In this document: positions 17,815 through 26,241 of the stretch, piece after piece
Numbering within the stretch: position 1 is the stretch's first letter
How the letters are laid out: each line of letters starts with the position of its first letter
Assembly (NCBI RefSeq): GCF_003240585.1
Contig: NZ_PCDP01000035.1
Location: 62,001 to 126,000, forward strand
Direction: 5' to 3'
DNA: 64,000 nucleotides
From: Arminella tubonensis
GTDB lineage: Bacteria > Pseudomonadota > Alphaproteobacteria > Rhizobiales > Rhizobiaceae
Notes under the pieces: generated by a model
The model's database searches: none
The model's input: only the letters and a program-made list of their open reading frames with translations
Told to the model about the DNA's origin: nothing
Translations under genes and position numbers: made by a program

Positions 17815-17982
17815 ATGGCCAACTCTCGCTTCGCATATAGCAGCCCATTGCAGGCTGGCGAACGCCGGACCGTGCGCCATGTTATCGGCGCGCTTCGTCA
17901 GATCGAGGCCGAAACGTCGAAGATGGTCGGCGCAAGCCATGGTGATATCCGCCGTAACGGCGCAAACAGCTACGCGTTCTGA
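17815..17982 (+). CDS. Small basic protein, DUF1127-like, encoded before a CTCCTCCCC hairpin RNA
   Basis: This is a 55-residue ORF too short for usual gene calling. It starts with ATG at 17815 seven bases after AAGGA (17803-17807). It reads MANSRFAYSSPLQAGERR and then a TVRHVIGALRQIEAET helix, ending GDIRRNGANSYAF. The Arg-rich RRTVRHV and final GDIRR patterns loosely resemble DUF1127 proteins. In other alphaproteobacteria small DUF1127 ORFs stand directly before hairpin RNAs with CCUCCUCCC loops, and exactly such an RNA follows here. No frame-disrupting changes are visible. The protein could bind RNA or be only a translated leader. DUF1127 membership is my inference and needs a profile search. 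Confidence 0.65.
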   Translation: MANSRFAYSSPLQAGERRTVRHVIGALRQIEAETSKMVGASHGDIRRNGANSYAF

Positions 17983-18124
17983 TATATCGAGGTCCGGTCT
18001 CCTCCCCCTCCTCCGGATCGAAGATAAGAACGCTAGAGCCCGCTTGAGCACTCCTCCCCTCGAGCTCGCGGGTAAGGTCAGGTAAGACTGATCTGCAAGG
18101 CGGTGCCATTGGCACCGCCTTTTG
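17983..18124 (+). ncRNA. Tandem CUCCUCCCC-loop hairpin RNA (Cuckoo/alpha-r14-like)
   Basis: Downstream of the small ORF lie two stem-loops. Hairpin 1 pairs GGTCCGG (17991-17997) with CCGGATC (18013-18019). Hairpin 2 pairs CCCGC-TTGAG (18039-18048) with CTCGA...GCGGG (18059-18072). Both display the same nine bases CTCCTCCCC (17999-18007 and 18051-18059) in the loop or at its edge. A perfect terminator follows. The loop motif is complementary to Shine-Dalgarno sequences. This is the architecture of the 'Cuckoo' sRNAs of alphaproteobacteria and of the rhizobial alpha-r14 family, which are processed from a transcript shared with a small DUF1127 gene. Family membership is from memory; structure is read directly. 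Confidence 0.65.
18099..18124 (+). terminator. Rho-independent terminator of small ORF/RNA locus
   Basis: A perfect 9-bp stem (GGCGGTGCC, loop ATT, GGCACCGCC) is followed by TTTTGC. It ends the plus-strand transcript and also lies just past the 3' end of the minus-strand prmA gene. Confidence 0.85.
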
Positions 18125-18190
18125 CATTTCGGGGATTTCTTAGCAAGACAGCCTAGTTACGATCGCAGCCGGAATCAGTTTGCGAGGCGT

Positions 18191-19087
18191 TTAAGGACGA
18201 TCGAGGTGGATCGTCACCCAGCCGTTGCGCCAGATCGTGCGGACATGGCGAAGATTTGCGCCGCTATAGGCAGCGATTACCTTCCAACGCTGGGAGGCGA
18301 GAATGCCGGACAGAATGACGGAACCGCCGGGCGCCAGATGAGCGGCCAGTTGCGGAGCCATGCGGATCAGCGGTCGCGCCAGAATATTGGCGATGATGAG
18401 GTCGAACGGCCCATGCCGCGAGAAAGACGTCGAGTGGAATCCCGGAGCGGTCTCCAGGCTTATCCCCGAGGCAATGCCATTGCGCCGGACGTTTTCGCGA
18501 GCCACACGAACGGCGATCGGATCGATGTCAGTCGCCAGCACCGGAATGTTCTTCAGTTTGCGCACGGCAATCGCGAGCACGCCACTACCAGTGCCGAGAT
18601 CGAGCGCGTTGCGCACCCGCCGGCTGCGGACGACAGTCTCGATCGTCTCCAGGCAGCCTGCCGTCGTGCCGTGATGACCGGTACCGAACGCCTGGCCGGC
18701 ATCGATCTCTATGGCGATATCGCTCGGACGGAGCTTGTCGCGGTCATGCGATCCATGCACGACGAAACGCCCTGCCCGCACCGGCTTCAGTCCATCGAGC
18801 GATTTCGCGATCCAGTCGACATCGGGGATCACTTCCTTCTCGATCGCAAGTTCCGGAAAGGCGGGCTTCAGCAGCGCCGCAAACCTTTCACGCACGTCCT
18901 CTTCCTGATCCATGTAGAGATAGATCGAGGCTTCCCAGATATCGGCCTTCTCGTCGATCTCCGAGGTTGCGATCGGCAATTCCTCGTCCTCGAAGACAGG
19001 GGTCATGAGGTCGAGGATCTGCTCGGCCTTTTGTTCGGTCGTGCTCACATACAAGCGAATTTCATTCAACGCGTCGGTCTCTTTCAT
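18191..19087 (-). CDS. prmA: Ribosomal protein L11 methyltransferase
   Basis: PrmA trimethylates several amino groups of ribosomal protein L11. The ~298-residue protein has an N-terminal substrate-recognition domain (EIRLYVST..., ~1-80). A Rossmann SAM domain follows, with ALDLGTGSGVLAIA as motif I, FGTGHHGTT before it, and DLIIANILARPL as the NILA catalytic-region motif. I chose ATG 19087 because it overlaps the stop of the upstream FAD gene in ATGA; an in-frame start at 19105 is possible. It is the last gene of a SCO-monooxygenase-prmA operon, a grouping without an obvious functional reason. Confidence 0.92.
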   Translation of the reverse strand: MKETDALNEIRLYVSTTEQKAEQILDLMTPVFEDEELPIATSEIDEKADIWEASIYLYMDQEEDVRERFAALLKPAFPELAIEKEVIPDVDWIAKSLDGLKPVRAGRFVVHGSHDRDKLRPSDIAIEIDAGQAFGTGHHGTTAGCLETIETVVRSRRVRNALDLGTGSGVLAIAVRKLKNIPVLATDIDPIAVRVARENVRRNGIASGISLETAPGFHSTSFSRHGPFDLIIANILARPLIRMAPQLAAHLAPGGSVILSGILASQRWKVIAAYSGANLRHVRTIWRNGWVTIHLDRP

Positions 19088-20208
19088 TCGGCCCAGTCGA
19101 TCCATGGCGGCTTCGGCGTGTCATAACCGGCCACGCCACGCAGCAGGTAATGCCTGGCAGACGGCAGGCGCAGAAGCAGCGGCGCCGCAAAGTCGCGGAG
19201 CGCAACCGCCAACGGGTTCTTCATGGTGATCAGCCTGGTCAGTCCGTAGGTTTGCTTTAAGACCTGCTTTACCGCAGGCATTCTGAGCGCCGAATACTCC
19301 TGTTCACGTCCTTCCGCAATCAGGTAGGCCAGCCAACTGGCGTCCTCTATGCCGAGATTCATGCCGCGCGCCCCTGCCGGCGAATGGATGTGCGCAGCGT
19401 CGCCGGCAAGGAATACGTTTCCAGCCGACATTCGGTCGACGTGGCGAAAGTGGATACGGAACTGCGAGGACCAGGTCTTTTCGTGATCGAGGTCCGGATG
19501 CGCAATCCTGCTTTCGAAATCCGGAAGCGTCGAGATGAAGCGCAGGGTATCGACGGCGAGCGGCAGACGCCCGACCATCCCTGGATCGAAAAGCCTGATT
19601 TCGGCGAAATGCGAATCGATCGGCTTGGAATAGCGAAAATCGGCGAGGTAGAAAGAGGCTTCGAGCGCCTCCCCGGGAAAGCCGAGGCCTATCGATTTGC
19701 GCACGACAGAATGCGCGCCATCGGCGCCGATGACGATATCCACCTGCACAGTCTCGATCGAGCCATCGGGCCGGCGCAGGGTCACTTCCGGCTTGTTTCT
19801 GTCCAGCCCTATGCCCTGCACTGCCGTGTTCCATTCGGGAGTGACGCCATATGAAACAAGTGCGGCAATCATCAAACGTTCCGTTGCCCCCTGAGCCAGA
19901 CCGTGGAGGGCACTGAACCGTCCGGGAATCTTGCTGGTATCGAGCTCGAACAATTGCCTGGTCGTGGATCGCGCGCGAAAATGAGCGATCTGCTGGGCCT
20001 CCGCCAAGATGGTCTCGGTCACACCGGATGGCGATAGCAGCGTCAGCGTCCGGGCGTTGATCCCGAGTGCCCGGCTTTCGCTGAGCGGTGCCGGGCCATC
20101 TCCGTCATCGACAATCCGGGGTGAGAAGCCCCGCCTCGCCAGCTCAAGCGCAGCGGCAAGACCAGCAGGCCCCGCGCCCGCGATCAGGATCGTTTTTCCC
20201 CCGGCCAT
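19084..20208 (-). CDS. FAD-dependent aromatic hydroxylase-like monooxygenase
   Basis: This is a 374-residue single-component flavoprotein of the PHBH/UbiH class. The FAD-binding GAGPAGLAAALE loop is near residue 10, the DG motif VIGADGAHSVVRKSIG near 160, and the GD motif VFLAGDAAHIHSPAGARGMN near 275. It should use NAD(P)H and oxygen to hydroxylate an aromatic or quinone-like substrate, which is unknown. It is shorter than most UbiH proteins by a few dozen residues, mainly at the C-terminus. GGGGAGATC precedes the ATG. It follows the SCO gene by eight bases and overlaps prmA by four, so all three are co-transcribed. Confidence 0.85.
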   Translation of the reverse strand: MAGGKTILIAGAGPAGLAAALELARRGFSPRIVDDGDGPAPLSESRALGINARTLTLLSPSGVTETILAEAQQIAHFRARSTTRQLFELDTSKIPGRFSALHGLAQGATERLMIAALVSYGVTPEWNTAVQGIGLDRNKPEVTLRRPDGSIETVQVDIVIGADGAHSVVRKSIGLGFPGEALEASFYLADFRYSKPIDSHFAEIRLFDPGMVGRLPLAVDTLRFISTLPDFESRIAHPDLDHEKTWSSQFRIHFRHVDRMSAGNVFLAGDAAHIHSPAGARGMNLGIEDASWLAYLIAEGREQEYSALRMPAVKQVLKQTYGLTRLITMKNPLAVALRDFAAPLLLRLPSARHYLLRGVAGYDTPKPPWIDWAE

Positions 20209-20216
20209 GATCTCCC

Positions 20217-20822
20217 CTACCCCTTCTTGATCAGGTTCTCCAATTTCTTGACCGCCGTATCGGGATCTTCCTGATAGGCGATCGACCCTGCAAACCGTCC
20301 CGATCCGTCCAGGAGGAAGACCAGCGCCGTATGGTCCATGGTATAATCGCCGGTCGGGTTCTTTTCGTCCACCGGAACCTTCTTGGCGTAGACCCGGAAC
20401 CCCTTGACCATGTCCATGACCTTGTCGGGCGGGCCTGAAATACCGGTAATCCGCTTGGAAACATTCGAGACATATTCGTTCATGATCTGGGGCGTATCAC
20501 GCTCGGGATCGACTGTGACGAAATAGGCGCCGAGCTTCGAGCCATCCGGGTCGACCTTCTGCAACCAGTCGTTCATTTCGAACAGCGTGGTCGGGCAGAC
20601 ATCAGGGCAATGGGTATAGCCGAAGAACACCACCGCCGGCTTGCCACGGAAGGCAGTTTCCGTGATCGGCTGGCCGCTTTGCGAGACAAGCGCAAAAGGA
20701 ACGCCGAACGGTCCCTGAGCGGCCGTCGTGTCAGGCCCTTTGGTGATGCCGAGTGTCAGCCAGCCGAGCACTGCTGCCAGAATCAACACGACAACCCAAA
20801 CCGCTATGCGAACTCTTTTCAT
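20217..20822 (-). CDS. SCO1/SenC/PrrC family copper chaperone-like thioredoxin-fold protein
   Basis: This is a 201-residue membrane-anchored periplasmic protein. One N-terminal transmembrane helix (IAVWVVVLILAAVLGWLTLGI) is followed by the SCO domain with the copper-binding CPDVC (C-x3-C) motif in GYTHCPDVCPTT and the conserved distal His in DYTMDHTALVFLLD. SCO proteins deliver copper to the CuA site of cytochrome oxidase or act as thiol reductases. No oxidase gene is in the window, so it probably serves a distant one. AAGG precedes the ATG. It is the first gene of the operon with the FAD monooxygenase and prmA. Confidence 0.92.
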   Translation of the reverse strand: MKRVRIAVWVVVLILAAVLGWLTLGITKGPDTTAAQGPFGVPFALVSQSGQPITETAFRGKPAVVFFGYTHCPDVCPTTLFEMNDWLQKVDPDGSKLGAYFVTVDPERDTPQIMNEYVSNVSKRITGISGPPDKVMDMVKGFRVYAKKVPVDEKNPTGDYTMDHTALVFLLDGSGRFAGSIAYQEDPDTAVKKLENLIKKG

Positions 20823-21271
20823 GACTGCCTTATCCCCTGCGGCGGCTCATTTCCCAGCGAGCGGCCAAGAACCCCGCGCCGCGTGATATCGCGTCCGGAC
20901 CACGGGTGCAATTCAACAAGACGTTTCTGCGCCGGGCGATATCTCGGGCACCCTAACACGAAGCGACAGAGGCATTGAGTGACATATGAGCGCAAGGTTA
21001 TTTGGTTGGACGACGCGCCGTTAAGTCGATCGTAACCACTACAAGTCAACAATCGCAGCACTTGGCCCGCGCAAAGACACCATCCGCCAGCCAGATCATT
21101 TCGATTTTAACAGGGCATGATGCCCGCCGGGAAGTTCGAGCCGCATTTTGTCGTGCGCCGGACGCTCCTGATGCCCTGGAGCACATCGTTGCTCGGAGCT
21201 GTGAGCCTTTGATCCATTTTGCCGTGAAGGTCGCATCCTTCTAGGCAACTGCCAACCGGGAAGAGTTGACC
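20823..21271. other. Intergenic region between divergent SCO and cheW genes
   Basis: This ~450-base stretch without a convincing gene must hold promoters for both divergent transcripts. An 80-codon plus-strand frame from a TTG at 21002 to 21244 has no good ribosome-binding site and no family resemblance. I see no clear operator or riboswitch. Confidence 0.4.
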
Positions 21272-21736
21272 ATGACCAACGCCATCAAACAGACGGGTGC
21301 CTACCTGGAAATCGTATCCTTCCATCTCGGCGACCAGGAATTCTGCATCGACATCATGGCCATCCGCGAAATCCGCGGTTGGGCCCCGGTGACCCCCATG
21401 CCGCACACCCCTCCCTACGTTCTCGGCCTCATCAACCTGCGCGGTGCGGTCATCCCCGTCATCGACATGGCCTGCCGCCTCGGCATGAAGATGACCGAAC
21501 CATCGGAACGTTCCGCCATCATCGTCACCGATATCGCCGGAAAGCTCGTCGGCCTGCTCGTCGAGCAGGTCTCCGACATGATGACCATCAAGAGCGAGGA
21601 TCTGCAGCCGGCTCCGGAAATCATTCCGGAAGCACAGCGCGCCTTCTGCCGCGGCATCGTCGCGCTGGAGAAGACCATGGTCTGCTTCCTCAACCTCGAC
21701 ACCGTCATCGCCGACGAGCTGGCGCAGGCCGCCTGA
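21272..21736 (+). CDS. cheW: Chemotaxis adaptor CheW
   Basis: CheW links chemoreceptors to the CheA histidine kinase. The 154-residue protein is a single CheW domain: YLEIVSFHLGDQEFCIDIMAIREIRGW at the start, then the conserved PYVLGLINLRGAVIPVIDM block, KLVGLLVEQVSD and a C-terminal GIVALEKTMVCFLNLD. ATG 21272 is preferred over TTG 21266, with GGGAAGAG before it. It is a stand-alone gene away from any visible che operon, so it probably serves a second pathway or is a dispersed copy. A hairpin terminator follows 27 bases after the stop. Confidence 0.93.
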   Translation: MTNAIKQTGAYLEIVSFHLGDQEFCIDIMAIREIRGWAPVTPMPHTPPYVLGLINLRGAVIPVIDMACRLGMKMTEPSERSAIIVTDIAGKLVGLLVEQVSDMMTIKSEDLQPAPEIIPEAQRAFCRGIVALEKTMVCFLNLDTVIADELAQAA

Positions 21737-21762
21737 GGTATCCTTGAGATAAAACGCAGATC

Positions 21763-21790
21763 GCCCTGGAGCAGGAACTCCAGGGCGACT
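21763..21790 (+). terminator. Terminator after cheW
   Basis: A 9-bp perfect stem (GCCCTGGAG, loop CAGGAA, CTCCAGGGC), extended by flanking TCG/CGA pairing, is followed by a poor T tract (GACTGTTTG). It is probably a terminator of moderate strength for cheW. Confidence 0.6.
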
Positions 21791-21903
21791 GTTTGTCCAT
21801 GCGCCCCGACTGGGGTGTTAGCCGGAATGCAGGCCGGGCAAGGCATGAACAGGGAAAATGAGCGTGGCTTTCGGCCAGTCCCTCCTCCATGTTCGGTGTC
21901 AGC

Positions 21904-21918
21904 TTAACCCTAAGTTAA
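21904..21918. promoter_or_regulatory. CtrA-consensus site (TTAA-N7-TTAA)
   Basis: TTAACCCTAAGTTAACC contains an exact TTAA-N7-TTAA, the binding consensus of the alphaproteobacterial cell-cycle regulator CtrA. It lies in the gap between the convergent cheW and creA genes, where no annotated promoter would be expected. The match is visible, but function is not shown. Confidence 0.4.
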
Positions 21919-22016
21919 CCTCGATCAAAAGCCCGCCGCCCGGACAAACGGCAAATCCACAACCAAGGCGACCGACTTTTTTTGGTACAATTAGATCGCT
22001 TATTATATTACAGGCC

Positions 22017-22505
22017 TCAAGGCTTGCCGTTCTTCCATGTCACCGACTGTCCGTAGAGCGGAATGGTCGAAATCGACATCTTCGCCGAACCATCCGTCAG
22101 TTCCCGGCTATGGGCCAAGTAGATCAGCGTGTCGTTCTTCTTGTCGTAGACACGGTTGACCACCAACTTCTTCCAGATGAGCGACATGCCGGCACGGAAC
22201 ACCTCCTCGCCGCTCTCCGACAGGCTGATCTTGTCGATTTCGATCGGTCCGGTCTGGCGGCACGAAATCGAATTGTTCGACGGATCCTCGAACCACTTGC
22301 CGTTCTTCAACCGGTCGATGACGCTGCGGTCGAAATACGTGACATGGCAGGTGACGCCCGAAACTTCAGGGTCCGTAACGGCATCGATGATGATATCGTT
22401 GCCGGTCCAGTCGACCCCGACCTTGCCGACCACTTCGGCCGAGGCCGTCCCGGCGAAAAGCGTAAGAATAGAGGCGGCGAGAATGTGAATGCGGCGCATG
22501 GGCAT
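22017..22505 (-). CDS. creA: CreA family periplasmic protein
   Basis: This is a 162-residue exported protein of the CreA family, whose molecular role is unknown. After a Sec signal peptide (RRIHILAASILTLFAGTASA) comes the family core: GKVGVDWTGNDIIIDAV, DPEVSGVTCHVTYFDRS, SNNSISCRQTGPI and the late KKLVVNRVYDKKNDTLIYLAHS. Two cysteines in the core may form a disulfide in the periplasm. The ATG at 22505 is chosen because GGGAG stands five bases upstream; the open frame to 22589 has no such signal. It follows the exonuclease gene on the same strand by 62 bases and may share its transcript. Confidence 0.88.
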   Translation of the reverse strand: MPMRRIHILAASILTLFAGTASAEVVGKVGVDWTGNDIIIDAVTDPEVSGVTCHVTYFDRSVIDRLKNGKWFEDPSNNSISCRQTGPIEIDKISLSESGEEVFRAGMSLIWKKLVVNRVYDKKNDTLIYLAHSRELTDGSAKMSISTIPLYGQSVTWKNGKP

Positions 22506-22567
22506 GGGATCTCCCTGTTGATGCGATGCACTAGATAAGCCTCGCCTAGGCCATTGCAAGCAACGGA

Positions 22568-23218
22568 CTATGCCCGGCGACAGGTACAAGGCTCGTAGCC
22601 GCGCGCCGTCAGCCGTCCGATCGACATGCCGATTCTCGCCGGGATAGACGCGATGTCAGCGGCCTTGACGACCTTCGCCATCTCGATCGCGGCTGCGGCG
22701 CATACGGCGGCATCTTCGGCGGCATTGTGATGCTTGAACCGCAGCGCCAGATGTTCGGCGAGAACATTCAGACGGTGCGAAAGAAGATGCGGCCAAATGC
22801 GCTGCGCCATCTTCAGGCTGCAGAGATAGGAAAGCTCTGGGTAGGACTGACGATAGTGATCGAGGCTGGCGCGCCAGACGCTGAAGTCGAAGGCGGCATT
22901 GTGCGCGATCATCGTCGCGCCACGGAAATCGTCGTGAAATTCGTCCATCACCTCGGGAAACGTCGGCGCGTCCTCGACATGCTCAGGGCGAATACCGTGG
23001 ATGGCGATGTTGAAGCCCGAAAACCGCATCTCCTTCGGCCGGATCAGGCGCTCCTCGACGCGCGTTACCCGACCGTCCTCGACCCAGGCAAGCCCGACGG
23101 AACAGGCGCTTCCGCGCTGCTCGTTGGCAGTTTCGAAATCGACGGCAATGGTTTTCAACGGGACGTCCGGGTTGGCGGAAACAGGAAACCGCGGCCAGAA
23201 AGAATCGGGCCGCAGCAA
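22568..23218 (-). CDS. DEDDh 3'-5' exonuclease (DnaQ-like)
   Basis: This is a stand-alone exonuclease of ~216 residues in the DNA polymerase III epsilon-like family. The three exonuclease motifs are in place: AVDFETAN with Asp-x-Glu near residue 27 (Exo I), AHNAAFDFSVW (Exo II) and HNAAEDAAVCA (Exo IIIe, DEDDh His-x4-Asp). A C-terminal Cys pair sits in YEPCTCRRA. It should trim single-stranded DNA or RNA 3' ends; the actual substrate is unknown. The chosen start (TTG 23218) is weakly supported, because AAGG sits too close; a start at the internal TTG before KTIAVDFET is possible. It has no polymerase domain. Confidence 0.85.
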   Translation of the reverse strand: MLRPDSFWPRFPVSANPDVPLKTIAVDFETANEQRGSACSVGLAWVEDGRVTRVEERLIRPKEMRFSGFNIAIHGIRPEHVEDAPTFPEVMDEFHDDFRGATMIAHNAAFDFSVWRASLDHYRQSYPELSYLCSLKMAQRIWPHLLSHRLNVLAEHLALRFKHHNAAEDAAVCAAAAIEMAKVVKAADIASIPARIGMSIGRLTARGYEPCTCRRA

Positions 23219-23285
23219 TGCCTTAAATTTGCACGACCCAACCTTGACTGCTACCCCGGCCGGTGCTGCGCCTGTGGATACAGCC

Positions 23286-23945
23286 TCAGCGATGATCCAG
23301 CCTTCGGACCAGGCGGTCGCCCAGCCATTGCATGCCGCAGACCAGCACGATGAGCACGACGACGACCGCGATCATGACGGTGGTCTCGAAGCGCTGGTAG
23401 CCGTAGCGAATGGCAAGATCGCCAAGGCCGCCGGCCCCGATCGCCCCTGCCATGGCGGACGCGCCGATGAGCGTCACCAGCGTGACCGTGAATCCCGCAA
23501 CGATGCCCGGCAACGCTTCGGGAACGAGCACTTCGCGGATAATGGTCCAGCGGTTGCCGCCCATGGCGCGCACGGCATCCACCAGCCCCCGGTCGACTTC
23601 ACGAAGCGACACCTCGGCGATACGCGCATAATAGGGCGTGGCGGCGATGGCCAGGGGCACGATCGCAGCCCAGGTGCCGAGCGACGTGCCGACAATCAGC
23701 CGTGTCACGGGGATCAGCGCGACGAGCAGGATGATGAAGGGAACCGAGCGGAACCCGTTGATGATGGCGCCGAGAACGCGGTTGATCCCCCGATGCTCGG
23801 CAATGCCGCCGCGTGCGGTGATCAGCAGCGCAAGGCCGAGCGGCAATCCGGCAACGAGCGAGATGATGCCGGATGCGCCCGTCATCAGGATTGTTTCCCA
23901 AAGCGAGCGCCAAAGCAGTTCAAGCATGATCGGTGTCATAGCCAA
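23286..23945 (-). CDS. metI: D-methionine ABC transporter permease MetI
   Basis: MetI is the membrane subunit of the MetNIQ methionine importer. The 219-residue protein has about five helices and the permease EAA-loop, seen in [49 protein letters not shown] split over the segment. The start [19 protein letters not shown] is typical. It begins inside the end of metN (26-base overlap), so the genes are translationally linked. The neighbours metN and metQ confirm the assignment. Confidence 0.93.
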   Translation of the reverse strand: MAMTPIMLELLWRSLWETILMTGASGIISLVAGLPLGLALLITARGGIAEHRGINRVLGAIINGFRSVPFIILLVALIPVTRLIVGTSLGTWAAIVPLAIAATPYYARIAEVSLREVDRGLVDAVRAMGGNRWTIIREVLVPEALPGIVAGFTVTLVTLIGASAMAGAIGAGGLGDLAIRYGYQRFETTVMIAVVVVLIVLVCGMQWLGDRLVRRLDHR

Positions 23946-25017
23946 GTCCTTCCACCCGAGCCGATCTGGCCGTCAAAAACTGTTGAACCCGGGCGGGGAG
24001 CCCCGCATCCCTCGTCGGCACCGTGATGAAAAAGCGGGCGACCGGCTGGTTCTGGATATGATCGATCCCGCCATGAACGAGTCGGAACGAATGCGGAAAT
24101 GCGGCCGAAAGGTCCGCGAAAAGCGCTCCATGGGCGGCTGGGCCAGCCAGATCGACGCTGAAGATCACTTCGGTGCCACCGCTCGGTGAAAGGCGGCGCG
24201 CGATATGCTCCGGCAGTTGCGGCCGGATGCCGGACAGGAGGCTGGTCGTCACCTCGCTCTTCGGCTCGGCAAAGATCGACCATACCGGCCCCTCCTCGAC
24301 GATCCGGCCGGCATCGATGACCGCGACGCGATCGGCTATGCCGCGCACGACTTCCATTTCATGGGTGATCAGCAGGATGGTCAGGCCGAGCTTGCGGTTG
24401 ATGTCCTTCAAAAGCGCCAGGATCGAGCGCGTTGTCTCCGGATCGAGCGCGGAGGTCGCCTCATCGGACAAAAGCAGCGCCGGCCTCGCGGCAAGCGCCC
24501 GCGCGATGCCCACTCTCTGCTTCTGGCCGCCTGAGAGAGACGAAGGATAGGCCTTCGCCTTGTCCGACAGCCCAACGAGCTCGAGCAACTCACTTGCGCG
24601 ACGTAGGCGCTCTGTCTTGGCCACGCCGGCTATCTTCAACGGAAGGGCAACATTCTCTTCGACGGTCTTTGCCGACAGCAGGTTGAAATGCTGGAAGATC
24701 ATGCCGATCCGGCGGCGAAGCGGCTGCAGCTCACGTTCCGAAAGCCCCGCAATATTCCGGCCTTCGATGTGGATCTCGCCGGAATCGCACTGCTCCAGCC
24801 CGTTGAGGCAGCGGATCAGCGTCGATTTCCCCGCCCCGCTCCGCCCGATGATCCCGAGTATCTCTCCACGACGCGCCCGCAGCGATATGCCGTCAAGTGC
24901 TGCCGTTTCGCCGAAACGTCGGTACACATCGACAAGCCGGACGATGTCGTCGCTGGCTTCATCCGATGAAGTTTGTCGCTCGATGGCGGCCGCTGGAACA
25001 ATGGAATTCATAGACAT
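23920..25017 (-). CDS. metN: Methionine ABC transporter ATP-binding protein MetN
   Basis: MetN powers methionine uptake by the MetNIQ importer. The 365-residue protein has an ABC domain: Walker [10 protein letters not shown], signature LSGGQKQR, Walker [13 protein letters not shown], and H-loop ITHEME. It is followed by a C-terminal NIL regulatory domain (~270-365, [18 protein letters not shown]) that in E. coli MetN binds methionine and blocks transport. The N-terminal ~20 residues ([15 protein letters not shown]) are an extension without motif. Gene order metN-metI downstream of metQ here fits a metQNI operon, with metQ at 25118-25963 in the same direction. Confidence 0.95.
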   Translation of the reverse strand: MSMNSIVPAAAIERQTSSDEASDDIVRLVDVYRRFGETAALDGISLRARRGEILGIIGRSGAGKSTLIRCLNGLEQCDSGEIHIEGRNIAGLSERELQPLRRRIGMIFQHFNLLSAKTVEENVALPLKIAGVAKTERLRRASELLELVGLSDKAKAYPSSLSGGQKQRVGIARALAARPALLLSDEATSALDPETTRSILALLKDINRKLGLTILLITHEMEVVRGIADRVAVIDAGRIVEEGPVWSIFAEPKSEVTTSLLSGIRPQLPEHIARRLSPSGGTEVIFSVDLAGPAAHGALFADLSAAFPHSFRLVHGGIDHIQNQPVARFFITVPTRDAGLPARVQQFLTARSARVEGLGYDTDHA

Positions 25018-25117
25018 GCTTTCATAATACTAGGCTTTGGCCAAAACACCGAAGGCGGCCCAGACAAGAATGCCTGAGCCGCCCGATGCCCCACCGCTAG
25101 AGGTGCAGGATCGTCAA

Positions 25118-25963
25118 TTAATAGGCGCTGATGCCGGTTCCCTTGTAGACCTTGTCGAACGCGGCCTTGACGGTATCGTTCTGGTAGGAGGCGACCAGCG
25201 TCTTCACCCAGGCCTCGTTTTCGCTTCCCTGCTTGACCGCGATGAAGTTGCGATAGGGATTGTCGGTGACCGGTTCCTGCGCGATGCGGTCCTGTGCCGA
25301 CAGCCCGCTCTTCAACGCCCAGTCGGTGTTGACGACTGCGGCGTCAAGATCGTCGATCGAACGGCCGACGATACCCGCGTCGAGTTCCTTGATCTCGATG
25401 TTCTTCGGATTGGCGACGATATCGGCGGTGGTCGCGAGAATGCCAGTGCCGTCCTTGAGCTTGATCACGCCTTCGTTCTGAAGAACGCGCAACGCCCGCC
25501 CCTCGTTGGAAGGATCGTTCGGAACGCCGATCACGGCGCCCTTCGGCAGCTCGGCGACCGACTTGTATTTCTTGGTGTAGAGGCCGATCGGCCAGACGCC
25601 GGTATAGCCGACGCGAACGATGTGATAGCCGTGCGTCTTCACCTGGTTGTCGAGATAGGGCTGATGCTGGAAGGCGTTGGCGTCGACCTCGCCATGTTCG
25701 AGCGCATCGTTCGGCTGGGTGTAGTCGTTGAAGACCACGGTCTCGACCTTGAGACCCTTCTTTGCGGCCTCCGATGTCACGACACGCCAGACGTCTTCGT
25801 CCTCGCCGCTCATGATGCCGACCTTGATCGTCTTGTCGGCGGCGAAGGTCGGAGCTGCGATTGTCAGGCCCATGAGGCCTACGACTGACGCCAGCAACAA
25901 CGCGAGGCCGCTGCGACGAGAAATGCCGGTTGATTGAGTATGGAAAGCTGTCTTTTTGATCAT
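25118..25963 (-). CDS. metQ: Methionine-binding periplasmic protein MetQ
   Basis: MetQ captures D/L-methionine in the periplasm and delivers it to MetNI. The 281-residue protein has an N-terminal signal peptide (SRRSGLALLLASVVGLMGLT, cut near TFA-AD) without a lipobox Cys, so it should be soluble rather than lipid-anchored. A core of the NLPA/lipoprotein-9 family follows, with VEVDANAFQHQPYLD-like EVDANAFQHQPYLDNQVK and GYTGVWPIGLYTKKYKSV. ATG 25963 is preferred (GGGA seven bases before) over the upstream 26002. It is the promoter-proximal gene of the metQNI unit. I looked for and did not see a SAM riboswitch before it. Confidence 0.93.
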   Translation of the reverse strand: MIKKTAFHTQSTGISRRSGLALLLASVVGLMGLTIAAPTFAADKTIKVGIMSGEDEDVWRVVTSEAAKKGLKVETVVFNDYTQPNDALEHGEVDANAFQHQPYLDNQVKTHGYHIVRVGYTGVWPIGLYTKKYKSVAELPKGAVIGVPNDPSNEGRALRVLQNEGVIKLKDGTGILATTADIVANPKNIEIKELDAGIVGRSIDDLDAAVVNTDWALKSGLSAQDRIAQEPVTDNPYRNFIAVKQGSENEAWVKTLVASYQNDTVKAAFDKVYKGTGISAY

Positions 25964-26241
25964 TGTTTTATCCCGTCTGAAAAAAGAGGCTCGGCGCCCC
26001 AAAGCAATCGCATAATCGCAATTGCGAACGGGAGGCGCGACGAACGATTGTCCTAACTCAAGCTGATGTCGGGAAAACTCGTTTGGGTTGCCACGTATTA
26101 GCGAGATATAATTCCATTAATTTTATAGACTACCTCGAACGCGCCCCCGCAATGACCAGTCCCAAATTCGTCTCATTGCTCGTCGACAAGCAAAGAGAGT
26201 TATTATCCGCCGGCCACGGCAACCGCAAAACGCACGGCTCC

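Noticed and set aside
21002..21244. 80-codon plus-strand frame from a TTG upstream of cheW
   Set aside because: No ribosome-binding site and no recognisable composition; likely promoter region of cheW/SCO.
25964..26090. SAM riboswitch before metQ
   Set aside because: The leader was read for a SAM-II-like fold, but I could not find its conserved pairing and A-rich core.
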